Positions 52,454-60,932 of a stretch of 64,000 nucleotides of DNA are shown piece by piece; the first letter of the stretch is position 1, and each line of letters opens with the position of its first letter. The translations under genes and the position numbers were made by a program. The notes under the pieces were generated by a model that saw nothing but the letters and a program-made list of their open reading frames with translations, was not told where the DNA came from and ran no database searches. Source of the stretch: Rhizocola hellebori (lineage in GTDB: Bacteria > Actinomycetota > Actinomycetes > Mycobacteriales > Micromonosporaceae). The stretch is from positions 148,524-212,523 of the forward strand of contig NZ_BONY01000006.1 in the NCBI RefSeq assembly GCF_016862955.1, read 5' to 3'.

Positions 52454-54922
52454 ATGTCCGCACTTTCCCGCCGCAGCCTGCTGCGCGCAGGCGCCGTCGG
52501 CGCCACCGCCGCAGTCACCGGCAGCCTGATCGAGGCCGCGCCCGCGCTTGCCGCGCGAGCCGACATCGGGGTGTCGGTATTTGCTTTTCCGCTCGGGGCG
52601 GTGACCCTGCTACCCGGGCCGTTCAGTGCCAACGCGGGTCGCATTCAAAGTTATCTGAGTTTCATCGATGCCGACCGGCTTCTGCACACGTTCCGCCTGA
52701 ACGTCGGGCTCTCCTCAAGCGCGGCAGCCTGCGGTGGCTGGGAATCGCCCACCACCGAGCTGCGCGGTCACTCGATGGGCCATGTGCTTTCCGGGTTGGC
52801 TCAGGCCTATGCGAGCACGGGCACCGCCGCCTTCAAAACCAAGGGTGACTATTTGGTGGCGCAACTGGCTATCTGTCAGGGGCGGGCGGCCACCGCCGGG
52901 TACAACACCGGTTATCTGTCGGCATATCCGGAAAGCTTCATCGACCGTGTTGAAGCACGCCAATCCGTGTGGGCGCCCTACTACACGCTGCACAAGATCA
53001 TGGCCGGGTTGCTGGACATGCATCTGCTGGCCGGCAATGCCCAAGCGCTGACCGTGTTGACAGCCATGGCCGGGTGGGTCAAGTTCCGCAACGACCGCCT
53101 CACCCAGACCCAGCGGCAGAACATGCTCGACACCGAATTCGGTGGGATGAATGAGGTGCTGACAAATCTCTACCAGCTGACCGGAAACGCGGCGCATCTG
53201 ACCACGGCGCAATACTTCGATCACGCGGAGATCTTCGACCCGCTCGCGAACAACACCGACGCGCTGAACAACTACCACGCCAACACCCAGATTCCGAAGG
53301 CCGTCGGCGCGATTCGCGAATATCACGCCACCGGCACCACCCGCTATCGCGACATCGCGCGCAACTTCTGGGACATCGTGGTGGGCCACCACATCTACGC
53401 CAACGGCGGCAACTCCAACGGCGAATACTTCCATGCGCCCGACCGCATCGCGAGCGAGCTCTCCGACACGACCACCGAATCCTGCAACACCTACAACATG
53501 CTCAAGCTGAGCCGGCAGCTCTTCTTCACCGACCCCACCCGCGCCGCCTACATGGAGTTCTATGAGAAGGCCCTCTACAACCACCTGCTCGGCGCGCAGG
53601 ACCCGAATTCGTCGCACGGGTTCCACAGTTACTACACCCCGCTGCGCTCCGGCGGCATCAAGACCTACAGCAACGATTACAACAACTTCACCTGCTGCCA
53701 CGGCACCGGCATGGAAACCCACACCAAGCTGAACGACAGCATCTACTTCTACGGCACCGACACCCTCTATGTGAACCTGTTCGCCGCGTCCCAGCTGAAC
53801 TGGGCGGACAAGAGCGTCACCGTCCGCCAGGACACCACTTTCCCGGAGACCTCCTCCAGCCGCCTGACCATCACCGGCACGGCCACCTTCACCATGCGGG
53901 TGCGGGTTCCCTCCTGGGCGTCGGGGGCGACCATCCGGGTGAACAACGTGGCCCAGTCCGGTGTCGTGCCGGGCAGCTACGCCGCTATCAACCGCACCTG
54001 GGCCAATGGCGATGTGGTCGACATCTCGCTGCCGATGGCGCTGACCCGGGAGTCCACTCCGGACAGTGCCAGCACCCAGGCGGTGAAATACGGCCCCATC
54101 CTGCTGGCGGGCGCCTACGGCACCAACAACCTCAGCGGGCTGCCGACGCTCAACCCGGCCACGTTGCAGGCGACGTCGACCCCGCTGCAGTTCACCGGGA
54201 CCGCCTCCACCGGTCAGGTCACCCTGCTGCCGTTCTACAAGATGCACGGCCAGCGCTACAGCGTGTACTGGAACATCGCGGCCTCACTCCCGCCGCTGGT
54301 GGCCCATTACCAATTCAACGAGACGTCGGGCACCACCGTCTCCGACGCCTCCGGCAACGGCAAGACGGCCACCGTCACCTCGCCCGCGTCGTGGGTGGCC
54401 GGCCGTAGCGGCAACGCCATCAACCTGAGCGGCTCGTCGCAGTACGTGACGCTTCCGTCGGGGATCCTGTCCGGTGCGGGCGCCTGCTCGGTCGCGGTCT
54501 GGGTGCGCCTGGACACCGTGGCCAACTGGGCTCGGCTGTTCGACTTCGGGTCGGGGACGACCGCGAACATGTTCTTCGTCCCGCGGTCCGGCTCGAATAC
54601 GGCGCGTTTCGCCATCACCAGTTCAGGTGCGGGTGGCGAGCAGCGGATCGACGCCCCGGCGCTGACGGCCGGCGCTTGGATCCACGTCGCCGTGACCATC
54701 GGCGCCAATACCGGCATCCTTTACCTCAACGGCGCGGAGGCCGCCCGCAACACCGCGATGACCCTCACTCCCGGGTCGCTCGGTGCCACCAACCAGAACT
54801 GGGTGGGCCGCTCCCAGTACAGCGGCGACCCCTATCTCGACGGCGCGGTGGACTCGCTGCGCCTCTACAGCCGGGTGCTGACCGCGGCCGAGGTGTCCAA
54901 CCTCTTCTCGACCGGCCAGTAG
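52454..54922 (+). CDS. secreted GH127/GH146-like beta-L-arabinofuranosidase with LamG domain
   Basis: An 822-aa Tat substrate (LSRRSLLRAGAVGATAAVTG). The catalytic domain (about 40-620) has the DUF1680 pattern: SYLSFIDADRLLHTFRLNVG, GGWESPTTELRGHSMGHVLS, VWAPYYTLHKIMAGLLDMHL, EFGGMNEVLTNLY, TTESCNTYNMLKLSRQLFF (Glu and Cys ligands) and NNFTCCHGTGMETHTKLND (Cys pair). A concanavalin-like LamG domain (about 630-822) ends the protein (VAHYQFNETSGTTVSDASGN, GAVDSLRLYSRVLTAAEV). It is the extracellular counterpart of the cytoplasmic GH127 enzyme and should cut beta-arabinofuranosides on plant material. Confidence 0.88.
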   Translation: MSALSRRSLLRAGAVGATAAVTGSLIEAAPALAARADIGVSVFAFPLGAVTLLPGPFSANAGRIQSYLSFIDADRLLHTFRLNVGLSSSAAACGGWESPTTELRGHSMGHVLSGLAQAYASTGTAAFKTKGDYLVAQLAICQGRAATAGYNTGYLSAYPESFIDRVEARQSVWAPYYTLHKIMAGLLDMHLLAGNAQALTVLTAMAGWVKFRNDRLTQTQRQNMLDTEFGGMNEVLTNLYQLTGNAAHLTTAQYFDHAEIFDPLANNTDALNNYHANTQIPKAVGAIREYHATGTTRYRDIARNFWDIVVGHHIYANGGNSNGEYFHAPDRIASELSDTTTESCNTYNMLKLSRQLFFTDPTRAAYMEFYEKALYNHLLGAQDPNSSHGFHSYYTPLRSGGIKTYSNDYNNFTCCHGTGMETHTKLNDSIYFYGTDTLYVNLFAASQLNWADKSVTVRQDTTFPETSSSRLTITGTATFTMRVRVPSWASGATIRVNNVAQSGVVPGSYAAINRTWANGDVVDISLPMALTRESTPDSASTQAVKYGPILLAGAYGTNNLSGLPTLNPATLQATSTPLQFTGTASTGQVTLLPFYKMHGQRYSVYWNIAASLPPLVAHYQFNETSGTTVSDASGNGKTATVTSPASWVAGRSGNAINLSGSSQYVTLPSGILSGAGACSVAVWVRLDTVANWARLFDFGSGTTANMFFVPRSGSNTARFAITSSGAGGEQRIDAPALTAGAWIHVAVTIGANTGILYLNGAEAARNTAMTLTPGSLGATNQNWVGRSQYSGDPYLDGAVDSLRLYSRVLTAAEVSNLFSTGQ

Positions 54923-54983
54923 CCCCGCTAAAGCCCCCTCGCGGTGCGCGCTACCCGGGCGCGCTCCGCAGAAAGGTAGGAAT

Positions 54984-56447
54984 ATGTCCATCCCTCTAAT
55001 ACGGCGCTGGCCGGTCGTCGCGGTTGCCGTGCTGACCATCGCCGCCTCCGCTCCCGCCTCCGCCCGTACCAGCGACGACACCTCGGGGCGGGTCAACGAC
55101 GCCGCCTCGGGCATGATCTGGACCGGCCTGGTCGCCGACCGGTCCGGTCCCTGTGCGGGCCTGTTCCGAGTCGCCGGGACCACCCCGGCGATGTGCACGC
55201 ACGGCCCGGATCCGGCTCCGGCCGGGCTGTCCGTCAAGAGTCCCGTCGCCCCACTGGCTGCCGGCGTTGGCATCTCCGCGCTGGCGGTCTGTGAAGGCGA
55301 CGGCACCTCCGGCCGCCGCGTCGAGGTGCTCTACATTCACGGCAGCACCAGCCGGTACAGCCAGTTCCTGGAGACATTCCGGCAGCTGGCCGAGCAGGTC
55401 GACGTCATCTACAACGAAAGCGCTCGGGCCACCGGCGGCGAACGGCACGTCCGGTACGTCACCGAAACCGTGAACGGGGCCTGCCGGCCGGTCGTACGCG
55501 ACGTCCAGATCGCCGACTCGGCGCTCAACGCCAACGACTGGGCGCCGCTGGTCAACGCGGTCAAGGCCGCGGGCTACACGCGCACCGACCGCAAGTACAT
55601 GGAGTTCGTGGACGCCAACGTGTTCTGCGGCATCGGCGGCTTCGCCGGCGACACCCGCAAGACCGACGCCAACCGCTCCAACACCGGGCCGGAATACGCC
55701 CGTGCCGACAACGGCTGCTGGACAGCGGGGGTGGCGGCGCACGAGCTCGGCCACACCCTGGGTGCGGTGAACAACAACGCGCCCAACGCTTCCGGCGCTG
55801 CGCACTGCGTCGACGAGTACGACGTCATGTGTTACAAGGACGGCCCGAACGTGGTGCTGCGCTTCTCCTGCCCGGACAGGTCTTTTGACAACAGGCTGGA
55901 CTGCAACCACGACGACTACTACCACACCAACCCGCCCGCGGGCAGCTACCTGTCGCAGAACTACAACGTGGCAGACAACCTGTTCCTCATCAGGGGTGGT
56001 GGCACCACTCCGCCGCCGCCGTCGAACAACCTGGCCCTCACGGCGACGCCGAGCGCGTCCTACACCTCGCCCTGGGAATCGGTTCTGGCCATCAACGACG
56101 GCATCGATCCGCCTTCGTCAAATGACACGGTCAACCGGCGCTGGGGTACCTGGCCCAACACCGGCCAGCAGTGGGCGCAGCTCACCTGGGCGACCGCGCA
56201 GCAGGTGAGGGTCGCCGACGTGTACTTCTTCGACGACAACGGCGGCGTCCGGCTGCCCGCGTCGTGGTCGTTGCAGTACTGGAACGGCACCGCCTTCGTG
56301 GCAGTGCCCGGTGCGAGCGGCTTCCCGGTGGCGCTGAACGTCTACAACCGGGTCACCTTCACCAGTCTGTCCACCACCCGCCTGCGCGTCGTGCTCAACA
56401 GCGGCGCCGGTTCGGTCGGACTGCTCGAAGTCAAGGTCACCAGCTGA
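54984..56447 (+). CDS. secreted zinc metallopeptidase with C-terminal F5/8C module
   Basis: A 487-aa protein with signal peptide (WPVVAVAVLTIAASAPASA). The peptidase part has AAHELGHTLGAVNNNAPN near residue 252, the HExxH zinc motif with the following glycine, and YDVMCYKDG resembling a metzincin Met-turn; the usual third histidine is not in its normal place. Many cysteines suggest disulphides. After GGGTTPPPPSNN the last 140 residues are a module about two-thirds identical by eye to the end of the 49004-52306 protein. Co-directional with the arabinanases, it may cleave glycoprotein backbones. Confidence 0.82.
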   Translation: MSIPLIRRWPVVAVAVLTIAASAPASARTSDDTSGRVNDAASGMIWTGLVADRSGPCAGLFRVAGTTPAMCTHGPDPAPAGLSVKSPVAPLAAGVGISALAVCEGDGTSGRRVEVLYIHGSTSRYSQFLETFRQLAEQVDVIYNESARATGGERHVRYVTETVNGACRPVVRDVQIADSALNANDWAPLVNAVKAAGYTRTDRKYMEFVDANVFCGIGGFAGDTRKTDANRSNTGPEYARADNGCWTAGVAAHELGHTLGAVNNNAPNASGAAHCVDEYDVMCYKDGPNVVLRFSCPDRSFDNRLDCNHDDYYHTNPPAGSYLSQNYNVADNLFLIRGGGTTPPPPSNNLALTATPSASYTSPWESVLAINDGIDPPSSNDTVNRRWGTWPNTGQQWAQLTWATAQQVRVADVYFFDDNGGVRLPASWSLQYWNGTAFVAVPGASGFPVALNVYNRVTFTSLSTTRLRVVLNSGAGSVGLLEVKVTS

Positions 56448-56454
56448 CCTTCCG

Positions 56455-56488
56455 CCGGGGGCCGCGGGTTTCCGCTCGCGGCCCCCGG
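56455..56488 (+). terminator. 12-bp hairpin terminator after the metallopeptidase gene
   Basis: CCGGGGGCCGCG pairs with CGCGGCCCCCGG around a 10-nt loop, 7 bp after the stop. Confidence 0.8.
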
Positions 56489-56513
56489 CCCTGCCCTCCG
56501 GTCTGAGGTGTTG

Positions 56514-57047
56514 ATGCGTAGTTACGTTGCCGCGCTCGCCGCGTTGGTGTTCGTGTTGTTTCCGGCCACTGCCGCGCAAGCCCATCGGCAGGTGAGGCCG
56601 ACCGTGCACCACGATGGCGCGGGTTCGGTGTGGCTGCGGTTGGCGTGGGAGGACGGCCATCCGGTCGCCGAGCCGGGGCTGGCCATGTTCTCCGGCCGAA
56701 GCGACACCGGTGAGGTGCTCGGCCCGACGGCCATGCGATCGCTGCCACACGATCTGGCGACCCTGACCCTGCCGGTCACCCTGCAAGCGGGGCGCTGGCA
56801 GGTCACCGTCGACATCGCCACTCCCGGTGTCGGCTATTGCCAGACGGTGCTGATGGTCGCTGCCAAGGCGCCGGCTCAGGCGGTCGATTGCGCTCCGCCG
56901 CCCACCACGGCCATCGCCTTGCCGCCGCCGCAAACGCGGGCGCTTTGGCCCATTCTCATCGCGCTGGTACTTGGCTGCGCCGCCCTGATTGCGGTGCTGC
57001 TACTGGCTCGCGCCCGGCCGGGCCGCACCGGGCGAGGCCGCCGGTGA
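56514..57047 (+). CDS. exported, C-terminally membrane-anchored protein of unknown function
   Basis: A 177-aa protein: signal peptide (MRSYVAALAALVFVLFPATA), an extracellular beta domain (VRPTVHHDGAGSVWLRLAWE, LAGRWQ-like LPVTLQAGRWQVTVDIATPG), a Pro-rich linker and a C-terminal membrane helix (LWPILIALVLGCAALIAVLL) followed by arginines. Topology and size recall CopC/YcnI-like surface proteins, but the metal motifs are not visible. ATG 56514 follows TGAGGTGTTG; GTG 56508 is possible. Confidence 0.7.
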   Translation: MRSYVAALAALVFVLFPATAAQAHRQVRPTVHHDGAGSVWLRLAWEDGHPVAEPGLAMFSGRSDTGEVLGPTAMRSLPHDLATLTLPVTLQAGRWQVTVDIATPGVGYCQTVLMVAAKAPAQAVDCAPPPTTAIALPPPQTRALWPILIALVLGCAALIAVLLLARARPGRTGRGRR

Positions 57048-57048
57048 C

Positions 57049-57064
57049 ATGTGAACGTTCACAT
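57049..57064. promoter_or_regulatory. perfect palindromic operator ATGTGAACGTTCACAT
   Basis: A 16-bp perfect palindrome starting 2 bp after the stop of the preceding gene; a one-mismatch copy lies upstream of the GH43 gene at 42433-42448. Confidence 0.75.
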
Positions 57065-57180
57065 CGTCCGGGCTGGCCGGGCGGGCGGGGGTTCCGCTCT
57101 CACCGCATGAAAGAACACCCCCGCCCGCGGCTGGCCCCCGCCGGGCTAAGGCGCCCCGCCGTCCGGATAGGTAGCCGTAA

Positions 57181-57195
57181 GTGTTAGCGCACACA
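57181..57195. promoter_or_regulatory. LacI-type operator GTGTTAGCGCACACA
   Basis: A variant of TGTGAGCGCTAACA in reverse orientation, 142 bp upstream of the second site; the pair could support looping. Confidence 0.65.
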
Positions 57196-57322
57196 TCGCG
57201 CTTGTCAACCCCTGTTTCGGATTGGTTACCTGGAGCCGGATGGGTGCTGTCCTGCAACGCGTGTAGCGCGTTCGGAGCTGTCTGCGGGCCGGTGCGTTAC
57301 GCAGATGTTGCCGTAGCGTGTC

Positions 57323-57352
57323 TTGACGGCACCGGATGTGAGCGCTAACACT
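57323..57352 (+). promoter_or_regulatory. araB promoter with overlapping LacI-type operator
   Basis: TTGACG (57323-57328), 17 nt, then TAACAC (57346-57351). TGTGAGCGCTAACA (57337-57350) covers the -10 box, so the repressor would block polymerase. The same 14-mer is at 42503-42516. The gap 57048-57379 holds no gene, only these sites. Confidence 0.75.
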
Positions 57353-57379
57353 AGTGCTCGCAAGCAGTAGGAGGTGGAG

Positions 57380-59035
57380 ATGAGCGCATCGGCCGGACCG
57401 CAGGACAGGTTCGTCGTGGGGGTCGACTACGGCACCCTGTCGGGGCGAGCCCTCGTGGTTCGAGTCGGCGACGGCGCCGAGGTGGGCACCGCGGTGCACG
57501 AGTACAAGCACGGCGTCATGGACTCCGTGCTGGCCGCGAGCGGGCGCGCGTTGCCACCCGACTGGGCGCTGCAGGACCCGGAGGACTATCGCGATGTGCT
57601 GCGCGAGGCGGTGCCGGCGGCGGTGCGCAGCGCCGGGATCAGCCCGGAGCAGGTCATCGGAATCGCCATCGACTTCACCGCCTGCACCGTGCTGCCCACG
57701 CTGGCCGACGGCACGCCGCTGTGCGAGCTGCCCGATTTCGCCCAGCGCCCCCACGCCTATGTCAAACTCTGGAAACACCATGCCGCGCAACGGCATGCCG
57801 ACCGCATCAACGCGGCGGCCCACGAGCGGGGCGAGCCCTGGATCGGGCGATACGGCGGAAAGATTTCCTCCGAATGGTCCTTCGCCAAGGCGTGGCAGCT
57901 GCTGGAGGAAGACCCCGAGATCTACCACCGCGCGCAGCGGTGGATCGAAGCCGCCGACTGGATTGTGTGGCAGCTGTGCGGCAGCGAGACGCGCAACGTG
58001 TGCACCGCGGGCTACAAGGCGATCCGGCAGGACGGCCGTTATCCTTCGGCGGACTATCTGGCCGCCCTCGACCCCGCCTTCGCCGACTTTGTGTCCAAAG
58101 TAGATGGTCCGCTGATCGACCTGGGCGCGTGTGCCGGAAGGCTCACCGCACAGGCCGCGTCGTGGACCGGGTTGCCCGAGGGCATCGCGGTGGCGGCGGC
58201 CAACGTCGACGCCCACGTCACCTCCGCCGCGGCGCAAGCGCTTGAGCCCGGCCGCCTGGTCCTCATCATGGGCACCAGCACCTGTCACATCCTCAACGGC
58301 GACAAGCTCGCCGAGGTGCCGGGCATGTGCGGGGTCGTCGACGGCGGCGTGAGCCCCGGCGCCTGGGGCTATGAGGCCGGCCAGAGCGGCGTCGGCGACA
58401 TCTTCGGCTGGTTCGTCGACCACGCCGCCCCCGGCGCGGGTTCGCACGAGGAACTCTCGCGCCAAGCAGCCGAACAACCCGTTGGCGGGCATGGGCTTGT
58501 CGCGCTCGACTGGTGGAACGGCAACCGGTCGCTGCTGGTCAATCACGAGCTCAGCGGCGTCATCGTCGGGATGACCCTGGCCACCAGGCCCGCGGACATC
58601 TACCGGGCATTGCTCGAGTCGACCGCTTTTGGTACCCGCATGATTGTTGAAGCTTTTGAAAACGCGGGCATCGCGGTGACGGAATTGGTGGTCGCGGGCG
58701 GGCTCACCGGCAACAAACTGCTGATGCAGATCTATGCCGACGTGACCGGCCGCCCGCTTAGCCTCATCGGCTCGGCGCAGGGACCCGCTCTCGGCTCGGC
58801 GATCCATGCCGCCGTCGCGGCCGGGGCCTACCCGGACATCCACGCCGCCTCGTCCGCGATGGGAAGAGTCGAGCGCGGCGTCTACCTGCCCGATGCGACG
58901 CGAGCTGCCGCCTATAACGCGCTTTACGCCGAATACCAGCAGTTGCACGACTACTTCGGCCGAGGCGGCAACGAGGTGCTGCTGCGGTTGCGGGCCATCC
59001 GCAACGCCACCCAGCTCGAGGCGGCCATGGCATGA
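57380..59035 (+). CDS. araB: L-ribulokinase
   Basis: A 551-aa FGGY-family kinase that phosphorylates L-ribulose to L-ribulose 5-phosphate. RFVVGVDYGTLSGRALVVRV is the ribulokinase N-terminus, IGIAIDFTACTVLPTLADG and KLWKHHAAQRHADRIN follow, VLIMGTSTCHILNGD is the phosphate-binding strand, and SGVIVGMTLATRPADIYRAL and VVAGGLTGNKLLMQIYADV mark the C-terminal domain. Start ATG 57380 follows AGGAGG by 5 nt. It overlaps araD by ATGA. Confidence 0.96.
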   Translation: MSASAGPQDRFVVGVDYGTLSGRALVVRVGDGAEVGTAVHEYKHGVMDSVLAASGRALPPDWALQDPEDYRDVLREAVPAAVRSAGISPEQVIGIAIDFTACTVLPTLADGTPLCELPDFAQRPHAYVKLWKHHAAQRHADRINAAAHERGEPWIGRYGGKISSEWSFAKAWQLLEEDPEIYHRAQRWIEAADWIVWQLCGSETRNVCTAGYKAIRQDGRYPSADYLAALDPAFADFVSKVDGPLIDLGACAGRLTAQAASWTGLPEGIAVAAANVDAHVTSAAAQALEPGRLVLIMGTSTCHILNGDKLAEVPGMCGVVDGGVSPGAWGYEAGQSGVGDIFGWFVDHAAPGAGSHEELSRQAAEQPVGGHGLVALDWWNGNRSLLVNHELSGVIVGMTLATRPADIYRALLESTAFGTRMIVEAFENAGIAVTELVVAGGLTGNKLLMQIYADVTGRPLSLIGSAQGPALGSAIHAAVAAGAYPDIHAASSAMGRVERGVYLPDATRAAAYNALYAEYQQLHDYFGRGGNEVLLRLRAIRNATQLEAAMA

Positions 59036-59712
59036 GCGACGTCATCGCCCAGATTCGGCAGACCGTGGCCTCGCTGCACGGCGAGCTCACCCGCTACGGT
59101 CTGGTGGCATGGACGTCCGGCAACGTCTCGGCGCGCGTGCCCGGCCAGCCGCTGATGGTGATCAAGCCGAGCGGCGTGAGCTATGACGACCTCAACGCCG
59201 ACAACATGATCGTGTGCGATCTGCACGGCATCGTGGTCGACGGCGAGTTTTCCCCCTCCAGCGACACCGCGGCACACGCCTACGTCTATCGGGCCATGCC
59301 TGAGGTCGGCGGCGTCGTGCACACCCACAGCACCTACGCGACGGCCTGGGCGGCCCGCGGCGAGCCGATCGCCTGCCATCTCACCGCACAGGCCGACGAG
59401 TTCGGCGGCGAGATCCCGGTGGGGCCGTTCGCGCTCATCGGCGGCGACGACATCGGAAAGGGCATTGTGGCAACGCTTTCCGGGCATCGGTCGCCGGCCG
59501 TGCTGATGCGCAACCATGGAGTTTTCACCATCGGCCGCGATGCGCGGGCCGCGGTGAAGGCGGCCGTGATGTGTGAAGACGTGGCCCGCACCGCGCATCT
59601 GGCGCGCGTGCTGGGCGACCCGGCGCCGATGGACCAGGCCGACATCGACGCGCTCTACGACCGGTACCAGAACGTTTACGGCCAAACCCCTATCCCGCCC
59701 GGCGGCAGCTGA
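59032..59712 (+). CDS. araD: L-ribulose-5-phosphate 4-epimerase
   Basis: A 226-aa class II aldolase-family enzyme converting L-ribulose 5-phosphate to D-xylulose 5-phosphate. WTSGNVSARVPGQPLMVIKP binds the phosphate, EVGGVVHTHSTYATAWAARG gives the HxH zinc ligands, and LMRNHGVFTIG the third histidine. It is translationally coupled to araB. No araA (isomerase) lies in the window; the arabinose-to-ribulose step must be encoded further on or elsewhere. Confidence 0.93.
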   Translation: MSDVIAQIRQTVASLHGELTRYGLVAWTSGNVSARVPGQPLMVIKPSGVSYDDLNADNMIVCDLHGIVVDGEFSPSSDTAAHAYVYRAMPEVGGVVHTHSTYATAWAARGEPIACHLTAQADEFGGEIPVGPFALIGGDDIGKGIVATLSGHRSPAVLMRNHGVFTIGRDARAAVKAAVMCEDVARTAHLARVLGDPAPMDQADIDALYDRYQNVYGQTPIPPGGS

Positions 59713-59796
59713 CCGCGGGCGTTAGCAAGCCTCTCACCGCAGATCACCCCAACCGCACCATCACAATGAGCCCGGCGTCGCCAGAAATGCCCAAGC

Positions 59797-59824
59797 GGCG
59801 CAAGGCTTTTCGGTAAGTGCTTAC
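59797..59824 (+). promoter_or_regulatory. candidate operators before the furanose importer
   Basis: GCAAGGCTTTTCGG (59799-59813) keeps the right half of the CCGAAAAGGTTTTCGG class, and GTAAGTGCTTAC (59813-59824) is a separate near-palindrome. Both sit 20-45 bp before the start codon. The rest of 59713-59843 shows nothing else. Confidence 0.4.
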
Positions 59825-59843
59825 ACCCTCACAAGGAGATCGC

Positions 59844-60848
59844 ATGCACACCACGGGCACAGCAATGACACGGCGGCGAATTTTCGCCGTACTGTCCGCC
59901 AGCCTGCTTGCGACCGGGCTGGCCGCCTGCGGCAACAGCGACACGGGCGACAAAGGCGGCACCGGCAGCGGCAAGATAGTCCTCGGCTTCTCCCAGGTGG
60001 GGGCCGAGAGCGGCTGGCGCACGGCGAACACCAACTCCATCAAGGAAGCCGCTGCGGCGGCGGGCTTCGAGCTCAAGTTCGATGACGCGCAGCAGAAGCA
60101 GGAAAACCAGATCAAGGCGATCCGTAACTTCATCCAGCAGAAGGTCGACGTCATCGCCTTCTCGCCGGTGGTGGAGTCGGGCTGGGACACCGTGCTCAAG
60201 GAGGCCAAGGACGCCAAGATTCCGGTGATCCTCACCGACCGGTCGGTCGACTCGGCCGACAAGACGCTTTACAAGACCTTCATCGGCTCTGACTTCGTCA
60301 AGGAAGGCAAGCTTTCGGGGGAGTGGCTCGTCGAGAAGACCAAGTCGGCGACCGGACCGGTGAACATCGTGGAGTTGCAGGGCACGACCGGCTCTGCTCC
60401 GGCCAACGACCGCAAGAAGGGCTTCGCCGCGGCGATCGCTGCCAACCCGAACCTGAAGGTCATCGCGTCGCAGACCGGTGACTTCACCCGCGCCGGCGGC
60501 AAGGCCGTGATGGAGCAGTTCCTCAAGGCCAACCCGAAGATCGACGTCCTTTTCGCCCACAATGACGACATGGGCCTGGGTGCGCTCGAGGCGATCACGG
60601 CCGCGGGCAAGGTTCCCGGCAAGGACATCACTATCATCACTATCGACGCGGTCAAGGACGGCATGCAGGCCCTGGCCGATGGCAAGTTCAACTTCATCGC
60701 CGAATGCAGTCCGCTGCTTGGGCCTCAGCTGATGGATCTGGTCAAGAAGGTCAAGGCGGGGGAGACCATCCCCACCCGCATCGAGACCCAGGAGGGCACG
60801 TTCACTCAGGAGCAGGCCAAGGCCGCGCTGCCCACCCGCAAGTACTGA
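59844..60848 (+). CDS. furanose ABC transporter substrate-binding lipoprotein (YtfQ-like)
   Basis: A 334-aa family-2 sugar-binding protein (CUT2). SASLLATGLAACG is the lipobox. KIVLGFSQVGAESGWRTANT is the typical YtfQ opening (GFSQVGAESxWR), with FIQQKVDVIAFSPVVESGWD and FAHNDDMGLGALEAITAAGK. In E. coli YtfQ binds galactofuranose and also arabinofuranose, fitting this locus. ATG 59844 follows AAGGAG. Confidence 0.92.
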   Translation: MHTTGTAMTRRRIFAVLSASLLATGLAACGNSDTGDKGGTGSGKIVLGFSQVGAESGWRTANTNSIKEAAAAAGFELKFDDAQQKQENQIKAIRNFIQQKVDVIAFSPVVESGWDTVLKEAKDAKIPVILTDRSVDSADKTLYKTFIGSDFVKEGKLSGEWLVEKTKSATGPVNIVELQGTTGSAPANDRKKGFAAAIAANPNLKVIASQTGDFTRAGGKAVMEQFLKANPKIDVLFAHNDDMGLGALEAITAAGKVPGKDITIITIDAVKDGMQALADGKFNFIAECSPLLGPQLMDLVKKVKAGETIPTRIETQEGTFTQEQAKAALPTRKY

Positions 60849-60856
60849 AACACAGT

Positions 60857-60901
60857 GGGGCCGCTGGGCGTTCGAGGGAGTTTCGACGCCGCGGCGGCCC
60901 C
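60857..60901 (+). other. imperfect intercistronic hairpin after the binding-protein gene
   Basis: GGGGCCGC (60857-60864) pairs with GCGGCCCC at the far end, and GGCGTTCGA with TCGACGCC inside, with small mismatches. Like 46966-46992 it follows a binding-protein gene and may favour its expression over the rest. Confidence 0.45.
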
Positions 60902-60932
60902 CGTGTTTGACGATCCAGGAAGGTCCAGTGGG

